Below are positions 1 through 10,346 of a stretch of DNA of 64,000 bases, one piece after another; the first letter of the stretch is position 1; each line of letters starts with the position of its first letter. Both the position numbers and the translations under genes were made by a program. The notes beneath the pieces are model-generated. The model had not been told where the DNA came from. It was given only the letters and a program-made list of their open reading frames with translations, and made no database searches. Source of the stretch: Vairimorpha ceranae (Eukaryota; Microsporidia; Nosematidae); contig NW_020169301.1 in assembly GCF_000988165.1 (NCBI RefSeq), positions 1 through 64,000 on the forward strand, in the 5' to 3' direction.

Positions 1-602
1 TTTCCCAAACCTCTTAAAAAACATTTTTTTACTTTTTTGTCAGCCTTTGATTTACTTAATCCGAAGACAATACTAATCATTTCTACACTTTCTATAATTT
101 TTGAAAAATAGTCTTTTATAAACACAAAATCTTTTTGCTTTACAGTTTCTAATTTAGCAATGTATACTTTCTTATTCTCGGAAGGAAACTAAATCAACAG
201 TATTTCTTTCTTCATCTTTCATAAGAATTTGTGATAAAAACTGCTATTATAGTAATCATCATATATGAGGTTGTATAGTATAAGTCCCATTTGTAAATAT
301 TCCAAGTTATTGCTCTCTGGAATTTGCTCAAATCTTTTAAACCACTGTAAATCAAGGTCTTCTCTTAAACTGTAAATAATTTTGATCTTTTCTTAAATCT
401 TCAAATCAGTGCCTTTTATTCCTTTATCAAATGAGTTGAATCTATCACTCATCATCTCTTCATGATTCATCATTGTTTTTTCTGCAATTGAATTCAATTT
501 GGCGTGCTGCAAAGAAATGCGACTAGTCTTAAAGTAATACTCTTATGAGCTTAAGATTTTATCATTGCCGTCTGTTCCTTGCAGGCTTTTAAAATAACCC
601 AT
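1..602 (-). pseudogene. Decayed coding sequence, possibly retroelement gag
   Basis: Read on the minus strand from an ATG at 602, one frame stays open over about 200 codons except for four stops (TAA, TAA, TGA, TAG), and runs off the left edge. Around 190-250 a second frame is open exactly where the first is broken, which suggests a small frameshift pair. Codon composition looks coding, unlike the flanking AT-rich spacer. The last readable part has the feel of a gag capsid segment: a 'DYFSKIIES' stretch followed by 'KKCFLRGL', like the conserved 'F..GL' of Ty3/gypsy gag. That family call is inference and weak; the decay itself is directly visible. Confidence 0.5.
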
Positions 603-1825
603 ATTTTTATTTAATAATTTATTCGAATTTTTTTCACAAAAGGCAGAAGTTAACATTTAAAATTATTTTTATAGTAAAATTTTTTAAATAAAATTAACAT
701 GCGATTGTTATACCACACTATGTTTTGCTCCAATATTGACAGTTAAAATTTGTTATACTAAACCTGTAGGACAGCTATGAGGCAAGCGTGTTAATCAGCA
801 GTATTGAGATAATGGATTTGACATGTTCGTTTAAAAATTATTATTTTTATCAAATACAAGCGTTATACCCTTGATTCTAGAAATCAAGGGAACCATTAAA
901 ATCTTCTTACCTAAACTTATTTAATGCTTTTTTTCTTTCTATTCCATTTAAATTTTTTTTATTTATAAGTTTATTCCCTAATCCTCTAAAGAAGTTTGTA
1001 AAGAAACAATTAATTAGTTATAAATTTAAAAATAACTAATTCTTGTTTCTTCAAATGCGTCATCGTACTGGCATGCTATTTTCCCAAGAGAAGACTTTAA
1101 TTGTGTCACCATTGTACTAATAATTCTCCATTCCCCATCGGTCTTGAATGATCAAATAGATCTCTCAACAAAAATCTCTCAAATAGATAGTTTCATGACT
1201 TTTTAGCAACTATTCTTTTGTCATTTATCCTGGTCAAATATTTTTTATGTTGTAGCTTTTATATAATTAAGCTTTAATTTTTAAATTTTCAATTACTTTC
1301 CACTCCTAATTAGAAGCCTTAATACTAGTCTAGAATCTTGGCTGGTGCTTATCATATTAGTGTGTTGAAAAGGTACAAACTAAAACGCTGAAATATATAA
1401 CAAATCTATTTTGATGTAAGATTTTTCTGTTTACACAATAACGTTGCGCTATTTATTGCATAACACATCTTTTATAACGTAAATATTAAACTCAAAAAAT
1501 CATATGAGCAATCTTAGTTTCCATCAGAAGTGATATCCAAAGATTTGATTTTTTAAAAGGCTTAAGTAAATTTAATAAATAAATAATTTATGTGCAATAA
1601 AATAAATGAACTTTGCAAAGCTATTTTAATTATTTCATTTCAAATTAATTTTCTTTTAAGCAACGAATAGTTTAAGAAAATCTTAGTAAAAATAAAATAA
1701 GATATTATAGCATTTTAACTATAAATTTTTCATACTACTTTATTTTAATTTACGACATGTCATTTCTCTGATCAAATATTTTAGATTTAGAATAAAATAA
1801 TTTAAAAAATTCGAGAAGCAAGGGG
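603..1825. other. Gene-free spacer left of MSH6
   Basis: No intact gene is visible. The part from 700 to 1500 is less AT-rich than normal spacers here and probably continues the decayed element to its left. On the minus strand a frame of about 43 codons (about 1030-1160) is open but has no recognisable motif. The last 250 bases before MSH6 are plain AT-rich sequence. Confidence 0.4.
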
Positions 1826-4588
1826 ATGCAAAAAAATAATTTAGAAGACATTATTAAAAAAAATAAAAATAATTTAAATGGAGGCAGTAAAAAATCTAAT
1901 AATTGTAATAACATGTTGATGACTGATTCTTGTGAGAATTTACTAACTACGTGTAGCACACAGCCTGATACCATAAATTCTTCTCACTCTGATCTAAGAG
2001 AAAGAATTTATGAGAGTCCTAAAAAAATACATAAATCTACTTTATCATTTTCTGATTTTCAAATTAGCAAATCAAGTGACATTGAAGATAATTCAGATAT
2101 ACACAACAATACAAAAATTAAAGACACACGCTATGAATTTTTACTGAATATTAGAGATAAAGAAGGTAGGCATGTTGATGATGCTGACTATGATAATACA
2201 ACACTTTACATATCAGATCACGATTTTTATAAAATGACACCATTTGAAAAGCAATTTTGGGAGATAAAAAAAGATTATTGGGATACAATAGTATTTTTTA
2301 AAAAGGGAAAATTTTATGAATTATATGAAAAGGATGCTGATATTGCTTCTAGTCTTTTCAACTTTAGATTGACAGAAAGGGTAAATATGCGCATGGCAGG
2401 TTTTCCAGAAAGCTCGTTGGATGATTGGATCTGTAAATTTTTAGAAGCGGGGTTTAAGGTAGCAAGAGTCGATCAGTCAGAAAATATGATTGCGAAAAAA
2501 ATTAGAGAAAAGGGTGCTGTAAAAGATAAAATTATTAGAAGAGAGTTAAAAGAAGTTATTACACAAGGTACCATTTATGATAATAATCATCTCAAGACAC
2601 CTTATGCAGTTTACACTCTTGTAATTAGAGAAAATCAAATATGTGAAAATGCTAATTGTACATTTTCATTACATTTTTCGATTTTACTTTTTGATGCTGC
2701 TACATTACAAATATTTTATAAAACTTTTTGCGACGATTCAAATTACAATAATCTGAAAAATATTTGTGTTAAATATATTGTTAAAGAATATTTGTCACAG
2801 AAAAAGTATCCTTTTATTTCAAATTACGTTAAACCGGATGATAAGATTTTTAACAAAAATTTAGAATTTCTTAATGAATCTGAAAATATATGTTACGGAT
2901 TTTTGTACAATTATATGAAATATTTAAATCGAGAAAATTTTTTAAAAAATTGTCGATTTTTTAAATTTGAGTGTCTTGAATCTATAATGATATTAGATTC
3001 CTGTTCTATTATTAATTTAGATTTATTAAGTGATAAGCACAATAAAACGTTATTTAATGTAATAAATAATTGTAGTACACCATTTGGACAAAGAAAGCTT
3101 CAGTCATGGATGCTCTCACCCTTGTCTGATGGAAATTCAATTAGAAAGAGACAGTGTTTAATTAATTATTTCGCAAATATTAATTTATCTCCTATTATAG
3201 ATATTTTTAAAAGTCTTGGAGATTTTGAAAGATTATTTTCTAAATTGCAATCAGGTCATTCTAAATTCCGGGATTTACGCACATTTATGGAAAAATTGAA
3301 TCTTGTAGTAAAAATTTATCAGATAATTGAATTACAAATTTGTAATAAAAATGGACCAGCACCAAATACAATAAAAATTAATTGTTTTGTGGATTTATAT
3401 GATCATAACAATTTAAGTGTTAGTTATGCACCTTTACACGACCTGAAGAAATTTATTCAAAATTACCAATTAAAATATTATATTAATAGGGAAGAAATTG
3501 AACCTGGGAAAGAAAATTCTGAAGAGATTGCCAGTCTTATAAACAGAAAAGAAGAGTTACATGCAAAATTAGAAGGATATCTTAATAACGTTAAGAGCAA
3601 TTTACAATGTGAAGATATAAATTACAAAAATATTGGCAAAGAAATATATCAATTAGAAGTGCCAAAACATATTAAAGTTCCTGATGAATTTTTTATAGTT
3701 AGTGCTACTAAGTCATTTAATAGATATTATACTTTAAATTTAAAAAATTTAATTACTGATTATATTGAATTAGAAGAGAAAATTTTTCAGTGCCATGGAT
3801 CATTATTTTTTCAGGCAGTAAATTGTCTTTTAGAATCCGAATCATTATTTTTCAATATTATATCAGATTTATCTACAATTGATTGTTTAATATCTTTAGC
3901 TATTTTTAATCACTCGATTAAAGGTTGTTTACCAGTAGAATTTAATAAAATAGAAGTTCGAGGATTAGGCAACCCAATTTATAAAGAATATGTTAAAAAT
4001 GATTATATAGAAGATCAAAGAATTTTGATTCTTACTGGATCTAATATGGCAGGTAAATCTACTTTTATGAGAACTTTTTGTTTGAATACTATTTTATTTC
4101 ACATGGGTTGTAATGTTTTTGCATCAGAATTTAAATGTCCTGTTTTTGACAGGTTATACAGTCGAATGGGTGCTTCTGATAATTTAGTCAGGGGAGAATC
4201 TACATTTATGGTTGAATTGCTTGAAACCAGTAATATTTTACGAAATGCGACAAGTAAATCGCTTGTAATTATGGATGAACTTGGAAGAGGAACATCTACC
4301 AAAGATGGAAAAAGTATTGCTAAGGCAGTTTTATCTTATTTACAAAATATTAATTGTCGAGTATTTTTTTCTACGCACTATCAAAATCTTGTTAGTTTAA
4401 ACAATGGATTTTCTACTGGGTTTATGAATATTTGTATAAAAAATAATATTGTAATATTTTTATATAAACTTGTTAATGGCATCTGTGAAGATTCAAATGG
4501 TATCCACGTTGCTAAACTTGCTGGTGTTCCTGAAGAAATTTTATTACAAGCTGAGAAGTATAAACAAGAATTTAAAAGTTATAAATAA
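1826..4588 (+). CDS. MSH6: DNA mismatch repair ATPase MSH6
   Basis: MutS-family protein of 920 aa that with MSH2 forms MutS-alpha, which recognises base mismatches and small loops in nuclear DNA. The mismatch-binding F-x-E motif is at Phe163 and Glu165 in 'GKFYELYEKDA', a form typical of MSH6. The Walker A is 'TGSNMAGKST' (737-746), which differs from the usual TGPNMGGKST at two positions. The Walker B 'MDELGRGTST' lies near 815-825, followed by 'STHY'. The N-terminal 130 residues are polar and probably disordered; no PCNA-binding box is seen. It is shorter than yeast MSH6 (about 1240 aa). GGGG directly precedes the ATG and fits the local start signal. An AATAAA overlaps the stop codon. Confidence 0.93.
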   Translation: MQKNNLEDIIKKNKNNLNGGSKKSNNCNNMLMTDSCENLLTTCSTQPDTINSSHSDLRERIYESPKKIHKSTLSFSDFQISKSSDIEDNSDIHNNTKIKDTRYEFLLNIRDKEGRHVDDADYDNTTLYISDHDFYKMTPFEKQFWEIKKDYWDTIVFFKKGKFYELYEKDADIASSLFNFRLTERVNMRMAGFPESSLDDWICKFLEAGFKVARVDQSENMIAKKIREKGAVKDKIIRRELKEVITQGTIYDNNHLKTPYAVYTLVIRENQICENANCTFSLHFSILLFDAATLQIFYKTFCDDSNYNNLKNICVKYIVKEYLSQKKYPFISNYVKPDDKIFNKNLEFLNESENICYGFLYNYMKYLNRENFLKNCRFFKFECLESIMILDSCSIINLDLLSDKHNKTLFNVINNCSTPFGQRKLQSWMLSPLSDGNSIRKRQCLINYFANINLSPIIDIFKSLGDFERLFSKLQSGHSKFRDLRTFMEKLNLVVKIYQIIELQICNKNGPAPNTIKINCFVDLYDHNNLSVSYAPLHDLKKFIQNYQLKYYINREEIEPGKENSEEIASLINRKEELHAKLEGYLNNVKSNLQCEDINYKNIGKEIYQLEVPKHIKVPDEFFIVSATKSFNRYYTLNLKNLITDYIELEEKIFQCHGSLFFQAVNCLLESESLFFNIISDLSTIDCLISLAIFNHSIKGCLPVEFNKIEVRGLGNPIYKEYVKNDYIEDQRILILTGSNMAGKSTFMRTFCLNTILFHMGCNVFASEFKCPVFDRLYSRMGASDNLVRGESTFMVELLETSNILRNATSKSLVIMDELGRGTSTKDGKSIAKAVLSYLQNINCRVFFSTHYQNLVSLNNGFSTGFMNICIKNNIVIFLYKLVNGICEDSNGIHVAKLAGVPEEILLQAEKYKQEFKSYK

Positions 4589-5158
4589 AGATTTATGTTA
4601 TTTTTAAACATTGCAATATGGGAAGTTATTTACATATCTTAATTTTTAGTAATAAAAATTATGTTATTTAAACACTGCAATATGGAAAGTTATTTACATA
4701 TCTTAATTTTTAATATAAAATTATTTAGATATTCAACTCTTTTTAACAATCTAAATTGGTTTAGTATTGTTTACCACATGTCATATATTATGATTTATGT
4801 TTTTTAAACCAATTGACATTAATAAAAAAAATTTTTAATGAAGCATTGACTTAAAATATTTTTAGTGGTTGTACCACCACAAGCACATATAAAAAGATAC
4901 TTTTATAATTTTAATTTATGCGTACAAGTTTAAAAAATAAAGATTTAGTATAATTAAATATAGTTGAATAAAAGTAAAAAAAATATTTAATAAAATAGTA
5001 ATAAGTTGTGGTATTGTACATGGATTATATTTATTTAGTTAATGTGTGTTAGATTCACAACAACCACATAATAATCAAAACATTCAAATTTTATAAAACA
5101 AACATTAAAAACAAGCTTTTAAATAAATATTTATTTTAATGATTTTTTAATTTACAGT
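4589..5158. other. Spacer between MSH6 and the SAP gene
   Basis: This convergent intergenic stretch holds the 66-bp tandem duplication listed separately (4593-4720). The rest is AT-rich with no reading frame or RNA gene that I can recognise. Confidence 0.5.
4593..4720. repeat. Two-copy tandem repeat, period 66 bp
   Basis: Copy one begins at 4593 and copy two at 4659. Both contain 'GCAATATG', then 'AAGTTATTTACATATCTTAA', with only a few differences. The repeat begins five bases after the MSH6 stop, so both copies probably lie in its 3' untranslated region. Confidence 0.85.
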
Positions 5159-6322
5159 TTAAAAAAACACATTTTCATATTCTTCATCAATTTGTTCCTC
5201 ACTTTTATTTTCTTCATTAACTTTCTTATGTGCTGCATTACAAGCCACATCAATTTTAATAAGAGTTTGTTTAGCCCTTTCAATTAATTCATTTTTTTTA
5301 CCTGTATGATTTAAACCAAATTCTCTCATTAGAAGTTTTAATTGATGTACAGTCACATTTGTAAAATCAAGCTCTTTAACTCTTTTCTGGAAATTTTTTA
5401 TTATTTGCTTGTATTCGTCATTTAACTCCTTATTAGAGTTTAAAAATAAAGGTAATACACTATTATTACACTCTCGTTCATTCATTCCTCTTCTATTAAA
5501 AATATCTGTTCCTTGAATGTAATCTAAACTAGAATATTTTGACGGGTGTATAATTGACTGGTAATTATCATTAGAATTTTTAACATATTGCCATAAAATA
5601 GGATTATTTTTTCTCTTTTTTTTGTAGCCCCATGGGCTGTCAAAATCATCTGGTGGCCGATAGAATGACTGAGGTCTAATATAATTTTGAGAAGGATTAA
5701 AAAAGTTAGATGTATTCAATACAGGTCTAAAATTAGTATAGTAAGATGGTATTTTGTGTTCGTAATAAATAGATCTTTTATCTTCAATATCCGAAGGATC
5801 TTGTTTACAGAAGAAATTCTTATTATAATCTTCAAATTGAGAAAAAGGCATTTTTGGATGAGAATATTGAAAGGGCGATTGTGGGTACTGGAAGATTGGG
5901 GTTCTCATCTTGTGATTTATATTTTTTATATTGTCTTCACTATTTATAGAAGAATCGATAAAAGAATTATGACTGTTTTGTATATCTCTTGGATTTATTT
6001 GTGAAGAGTCATCTGTAATATTAAATGGATGTTCTTTCTTAGATTCATCTATTTTATTAACTACATTCTGATCACTTCTTTTATTTATTACATCTCCTAT
6101 TTTATTAAATTGTTCTAATAATTTACTATCATCTCTTGTATTGTAAGGACACATGCTTCCTAAACTCATTTCTTCTGTACTTGTATCAAATCCCATAGAA
6201 GAGTTGTACATGCTTTTATGCATAAAATCATTATTAAATACAGAATCTATATTATGGTACTTTTTACGGGGACGACCTCTTGATGGCATTTCTATAGGTT
6301 TATCATCTTTCTTTTCATTCAT
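5159..6322 (-). CDS. AT-hook and SAP domain DNA-binding protein
   Basis: A 387-aa polar protein with two short DNA-binding elements. An AT-hook, 'RGRPRKK', lies at residues 15-21. A SAP domain covers about 322-354 ('VHQLKLLMREFGL' then 'GKKNELIERA'), a helix-extension-helix that binds AT-rich or scaffold-attached DNA. The middle is low complexity, rich in Asn, Ser, Pro and Tyr and probably disordered. No RING, RRM or nuclease domain is visible, so it is not a normal PIAS/Siz ligase. A chromatin or scaffold role is inference. The ATG at 6322 lacks the CCC start signal, which leaves the exact start slightly open. Confidence 0.75.
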   Translation of the reverse strand: MNEKKDDKPIEMPSRGRPRKKYHNIDSVFNNDFMHKSMYNSSMGFDTSTEEMSLGSMCPYNTRDDSKLLEQFNKIGDVINKRSDQNVVNKIDESKKEHPFNITDDSSQINPRDIQNSHNSFIDSSINSEDNIKNINHKMRTPIFQYPQSPFQYSHPKMPFSQFEDYNKNFFCKQDPSDIEDKRSIYYEHKIPSYYTNFRPVLNTSNFFNPSQNYIRPQSFYRPPDDFDSPWGYKKKRKNNPILWQYVKNSNDNYQSIIHPSKYSSLDYIQGTDIFNRRGMNERECNNSVLPLFLNSNKELNDEYKQIIKNFQKRVKELDFTNVTVHQLKLLMREFGLNHTGKKNELIERAKQTLIKIDVACNAAHKKVNEENKSEEQIDEEYENVFF

Positions 6323-6424
6323 TACTCTTTGGTATTTAAAACATAAATAAAATATTTATTGTAAAACGAAACGTTGTTTCTCATCATTACGAAACCATTT
6401 AAAAACCAATTAAAGTTAATAGAT

Positions 6425-6874
6425 TTAATGGACATTTGTAACATCGTTACAAATGTCTTGTATTATAAGTTCACTCTTTTTCTTATAATTTTCAATAAGA
6501 AAAAAAGAGTTATTAGATTTTTTATCTAAATTTTTAGATGTAAAAAGCTCTTTAAATTTATTTTCTATGTTTTCATTAAATTTAAAAATAGTACTTTTTA
6601 AATTATAAAATTTTAGATCTAAGTTATTAATTTCATTAATCATATCTAAAGCTTCTACATGTGTAAATTCTAACACTTTCTTAGAATTAAGATCTTTTTT
6701 ACATAACCAAGTGTCTTCTATATTATTTTTTACTAGAAATAATTCATAAATAAATTTTTCTCTCATTATATAAACTTGAAATGTAAGTGAAGCATAAGGT
6801 TTCACCCAAATTCCTTCTATGTGATTTTGTCTTATTTTTTCTAGTTCTAAAATCATGTACAAATTTTTGTGCAT
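6425..6874 (-). CDS. Hypothetical protein, 149 aa
   Basis: I do not recognise this protein. It is Lys-, Asn- and Phe-rich, without membrane segments or metal-binding motifs, and mostly helical-looking in its second half. CCCCC stands six bases upstream of the ATG, the local start signal, which argues that it is a real gene. It ends 102 bp before the start of the SAP gene, in the same orientation. Confidence 0.65.
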   Translation of the reverse strand: MHKNLYMILELEKIRQNHIEGIWVKPYASLTFQVYIMREKFIYELFLVKNNIEDTWLCKKDLNSKKVLEFTHVEALDMINEINNLDLKFYNLKSTIFKFNENIENKFKELFTSKNLDKKSNNSFFLIENYKKKSELIIQDICNDVTNVH

Positions 6875-7349
6875 AAAGGGGGTTTATTTCAAAAAGTGTT
6901 GTAATGTTTTATGAGTTAAGAGTTATTTATGCAACAAGTGTAGTAAAAAGTTCAGTGTAATATTTGCTTTAAAATATTTAATAAATAGAGATTTATTCTT
7001 AAACAATTTTATTATTTCATACAAGTTTATTATTTCATACAAGTTTATTATTTCATACAAGTTTATTATTACATACAAGTTTATTATTTCATACAAGTTT
7101 ATTATTACAATACAAGTTTATTATTTATGAATATCAAAAATACAGCCATTTCGACATAACACAATTTAACTGTTAACAAATAACAAAATTACAGCTATCC
7201 CAACATAACAAAATTACAGCTATTTCAACATAAAAAGATACAGGTATTTCATACAATATTTTTTTACAAATTTCACGTCTTAAAAAATTAACAATGTCAA
7301 GACCTTTAATAAAAAAACAAAAAGAAGTAAACCGTAATGTTAATATTTA
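6875..7349. other. Repeat-rich spacer
   Basis: The spacer upstream of the 149-aa gene is filled by the 18-bp array at 7008-7126. After it come looser copies of a motif around 'ACAGCTATTTCAACATAA' (about 7140-7260). No coding potential is seen. Confidence 0.6.
7008..7126. repeat. 18-bp tandem repeat, about 6.5 copies
   Basis: The unit is 'TTTATTATTTCATACAAG', repeated head to tail with small variants (TTTCAT to TTACAT in some copies). This is a minisatellite. There are no spacers between units, so it is not a CRISPR array. Confidence 0.9.
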
Positions 7350-7664
7350 TTATAAACCCTTTTCCTTTAAAATGCTATTCTTAACGTCTTCCTTTAATTT
7401 TTCTTTAAACCTTTCAAAGTCATTAGACTTCTTTTTTTGATCTTTTGGTTGAATAAGTTCAACTATTCTCTCACTAGTTAATCCTTTAATGTCATGCACT
7501 TCATCAAGTAAAATAAATGAGCTTATAGGTGCTACCTCATTTTCTCCATTAGACTTCTTAAGTACCACAAATGTACTATCAATTATTCCTATAATGATAG
7601 CTTTCATATTTCTTTCGGTTTTTGTAATCGGAAATACAGTTCTCCCCAGCTCAATGAATTTCAT
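7350..7664 (-). CDS. RPL14: 60S ribosomal protein L14 (eL14)
   Basis: A 104-aa protein of the large ribosomal subunit. The N-terminus 'FIELGRTVF' matches the 'EVGRV' opening of eL14, followed by a beta-barrel-like segment with '[14 protein letters not shown]' (family form 'AIVEIIDQ..VLIDGP'). The C-terminal helix has '[10 protein letters not shown]', like 'LTDFERFQ' of yeast L14. It is shorter than yeast L14 (138 aa) and diverged in the middle, where the usual PRQ-type motif is missing. CCCC lies seven bases upstream of the ATG. No intron is visible. Confidence 0.8.
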   Translation of the reverse strand: MKFIELGRTVFPITKTERNMKAIIIGIIDSTFVVLKKSNGENEVAPISSFILLDEVHDIKGLTSERIVELIQPKDQKKKSNDFERFKEKLKEDVKNSILKEKGL

Positions 7665-8016
7665 TAGAAGGGGTAAATTTTTGCAAATATAAAGCCATTT
7701 TAAAAAAATGGTTTTTTATAATTATTAAATTATCAGTAAAAGAAGTAATAGTAAAACTGTCTAATTAATTAATTTATCAGAAATAAATTAATCAGACAAA
7801 TCAGATATTTATACATTGTTTTTAAAAATTGAGTTTAATTATAGATTAACGTTTATCATTACTGTGATCAAAAATTGAAGTTTCTTACTCAATTTATATA
7901 AAATACTTTAATTGTTTTTTAATAAAATAAATTTATTTTAAACAAAAGTTAATAATTTTAAGGTGCATGAAATAGAAAAGATATCTAAAAATTTAGTGAT
8001 AAATTTATCCCTAAAA
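7665..8016. other. Divergent spacer RPL14 / MED21
   Basis: An AT-rich divergent promoter region of about 350 bp. A short inverted A+T motif around 7760-7800 ('TTAATTAATTTATCAG' and its mirror) is the only structure noticed. No gene is seen. Confidence 0.4.
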
Positions 8017-8295
8017 ATGAAGATTACTAATTTACAAAATGAAATAAATCATTTAGTATTCTTATATTTTACATCTATTGGTGTATTACAAAGAGATTGT
8101 CATTTAGAGACGGCACAAGAAATACGTTTAAATTTACAAAAAGAAATACAAGATTGTTTAAACAGAGTAAATAATATTTTAGAAGATGATGATACAATAG
8201 AATATCTTAAAGATAATAGTGAAGATGTTTTAAAATACAGTAAAGAATATTTAGATGAAGGATACGATTTTTTAGATTATTTATTAGATTTATAA
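8017..8295 (+). CDS. MED21: Mediator subunit 21 (Med21/Srb7)
   Basis: A small all-helical protein of 92 aa. The opening 'ITNLQNEINHLVFLYFTSIGVLQ' region matches the conserved Med21 pattern (L-x-x-L-Q-x-x-[VI]-[ND]-x-L ... F-x-x-[AS]-I-G-x-L-Q). Med21 pairs with Med7 in the middle module of Mediator, which connects activators with RNA polymerase II. I place the start at the second in-frame ATG (8017). CCC precedes it by six bases and the Med21 similarity starts there; an upstream ATG at 7963 has no such signal. The rest is an acidic coiled-coil-like helix. Confidence 0.75.
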   Translation: MKITNLQNEINHLVFLYFTSIGVLQRDCHLETAQEIRLNLQKEIQDCLNRVNNILEDDDTIEYLKDNSEDVLKYSKEYLDEGYDFLDYLLDL

Positions 8296-8513
8296 TTTTT
8301 CTTGTAAATATATTTTAAAAAAACCTAATAGAAAAATAAAATAAATAATATTGTATTTTCACGTAATTTATAATATTTGCATCTATCTTTAAGTAAATAT
8401 TTTATTTTTATTATTTATTTTAAATAAATATTTAATAATTTTTTTCTTTTATTTTCAATACAATCCACATGTTTATGCAAATTTATTTAAAATATTTATC
8501 CCTTAAATTCTGC

Positions 8514-10346
8514 ATGATTATAAAAATAAAAATTGATGAAGATTCCTCTTTAACATTTGACACTACAGAACTTCCTGTAGATACAGATTTTGATTCTTTA
8601 TTTGAACTAATAAAAGAGAGTAATATTCCATCATCATCATTATTTAAAATAGCTTATGCTTATAAGGATAAATATGACTACTGTAAACAAATACTTGATT
8701 ATGTAAAAACTACCAATCTAAGAGATGTAAAATCTAAAGCAGAAATTTTTCAAATGAGTCTTGATTTAGCACATAATAAGCCATTATATTTTTCACAAGA
8801 ATATCCTTATAATTCTTTTTATATTTTACTAGGATATGAAAATATAAAATCTAAAAATTATGTAAAAGCCTTGGCTTATTTTACCAGAGTTCAGTACAAA
8901 CTGGGAATTGAACTTTGTAATTTTTATTTAAACAGAAATATTGTTTTTAATAATGAATTATTAAAAGCATTGCATATCTTTAATACTAAAGATGTATCTA
9001 ACTATAAAATAGCAAAAGAAATGTTTAAAAGGAATGTATCTAAAGATTTTTACAATGGAATATTTAATAATACAAAATCTATTGGTGATTATAAAATTCA
9101 ATTAAATATTGATATTAAACTTAATACAATACGACAAGATTTATCTAAAATAGACTTATATGAATTAGATAATGATTTTTTTTATTATTTGAAAGGAAAA
9201 AAAGAACATTTAGAAAAAAATTATGATAAAGCAATAGAATGGTATAAAAAATCTTTAAATAAAAATAATAATATTTATGCAAAATATAATTTACAGAGAA
9301 TTTTACAAAAAGAGTACATTGAAGATAATTTTGATTGTTATGAATATAATAATTTTAAATATTTTATGAAATATAAAAAGTGTAAGATTGAAGATTTAAA
9401 ATGTGATGTAGAAAATATTAATCTAAATATAAAAAATTTTATTAATATAATGTCAGGTATTAAAAACAATCCAGAGTCATACATTGCAAAATACAAAACA
9501 TTATTAAAAAATGATTTATTGGATATTAATACAATAAAAAATAATCTTATTTATTTTAAGTATAAAAATATTGATTATCAGGATCTTTTAAATGACACAT
9601 CATGTGTTTTAGAAGAAGATGTACAAACACTAGTAGATATTTATAATAAAACAAATGATGTATATGTTAAATATAACTTATTTTATTTAACTAGAGATAT
9701 GAAATATTATGATAAATTAAATAAGTTTAGTACACAGATACTTAAATTTATAAAAAATGGAGAACTAGAATATATTGAAATTTATGATAAATTAAAAAAT
9801 GCAAAAACAATAGAAAACTACAAGGAATGCCTTGAAAGTTTTTATGGAGCCAATGGTATAGCCATTTGTCTAGCTAAAAATAAAAAGTATCAAGAAGCGC
9901 TTAAAATATTTTATAGTTTAGTACTTGATTACAATGATGTTTATATAAATATTGGTAATGTATACATAGCGATGAAAGAATATGAAAAAGGGATTATACA
10001 ATTTCTTAAAGCCTTTTCAGAAGGTAATAATATAAAATTATTAAGTAAAATTTCTAATAATGAATATATTTTTAGAATAATACAAGAAGTGTATATTTAT
10101 GTAAATAATATAGATCTTTTAATTAAAATATATAAAATATTTGAGATATCGGATATGAAAAAATACATTTTTAAATTATTAATTAATTCTAACAGATTGG
10201 ATGAAGCAGAATGTTTTAAAATAGAAAGTGATAGTGAACTTATGAATATTTATAATAATAAAATAGAAGAAAGAAATAAAGCTTGTTATGAAAATAAGAG
10301 AAAAGCAGAGGAAATGGCACAATATAAAAAATCTAGAAATTTATAA
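8514..10346 (+). CDS. CTR9: Paf1 complex TPR subunit Ctr9
   Basis: A TPR-type helical-repeat protein of 610 aa. Its N-terminus resembles Ctr9: a short beta stretch ('IIKIKIDEDSSLTFD'), then 'ELPVDTDFDSLFELIK' like the family's 'ELDFDQLPE..EVISILK', then helical repeats. Clear TPR units include 'NYDKAIEWYKKSLNKN' and 'KEYEKGIIQFLKAFSEG'. Ctr9 is the scaffold of the Paf1 elongation complex on RNA polymerase II. The protein is much shorter than yeast Ctr9 (1077 aa). The start at 8514 is chosen because CCC is 11 bases upstream and the family match begins there; an in-frame ATG at 8469 would add 15 hydrophobic residues. The C-terminus is Lys/Glu-rich. Another TPR protein remains possible. Confidence 0.65.
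   Translation: MIIKIKIDEDSSLTFDTTELPVDTDFDSLFELIKESNIPSSSLFKIAYAYKDKYDYCKQILDYVKTTNLRDVKSKAEIFQMSLDLAHNKPLYFSQEYPYNSFYILLGYENIKSKNYVKALAYFTRVQYKLGIELCNFYLNRNIVFNNELLKALHIFNTKDVSNYKIAKEMFKRNVSKDFYNGIFNNTKSIGDYKIQLNIDIKLNTIRQDLSKIDLYELDNDFFYYLKGKKEHLEKNYDKAIEWYKKSLNKNNNIYAKYNLQRILQKEYIEDNFDCYEYNNFKYFMKYKKCKIEDLKCDVENINLNIKNFINIMSGIKNNPESYIAKYKTLLKNDLLDINTIKNNLIYFKYKNIDYQDLLNDTSCVLEEDVQTLVDIYNKTNDVYVKYNLFYLTRDMKYYDKLNKFSTQILKFIKNGELEYIEIYDKLKNAKTIENYKECLESFYGANGIAICLAKNKKYQEALKIFYSLVLDYNDVYINIGNVYIAMKEYEKGIIQFLKAFSEGNNIKLLSKISNNEYIFRIIQEVYIYVNNIDLLIKIYKIFEISDMKKYIFKLLINSNRLDEAECFKIESDSELMNIYNNKIEERNKACYENKRKAEEMAQYKKSRNL

Noticed and set aside
690..730. Possible retroelement primer-binding site (TGGTAT on the minus strand)
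   Set aside because: The match is six bases, no LTR ends or repeats could be seen, and the source tRNA is unknown.
7008..7126. CRISPR-like array
   Set aside because: Units are directly adjacent with no spacers, in a eukaryotic genome.
7963..8016. Upstream in-frame ATG extending MED21 by 18 residues
   Set aside because: The CCC signal and family similarity begin at the internal ATG at 8017.
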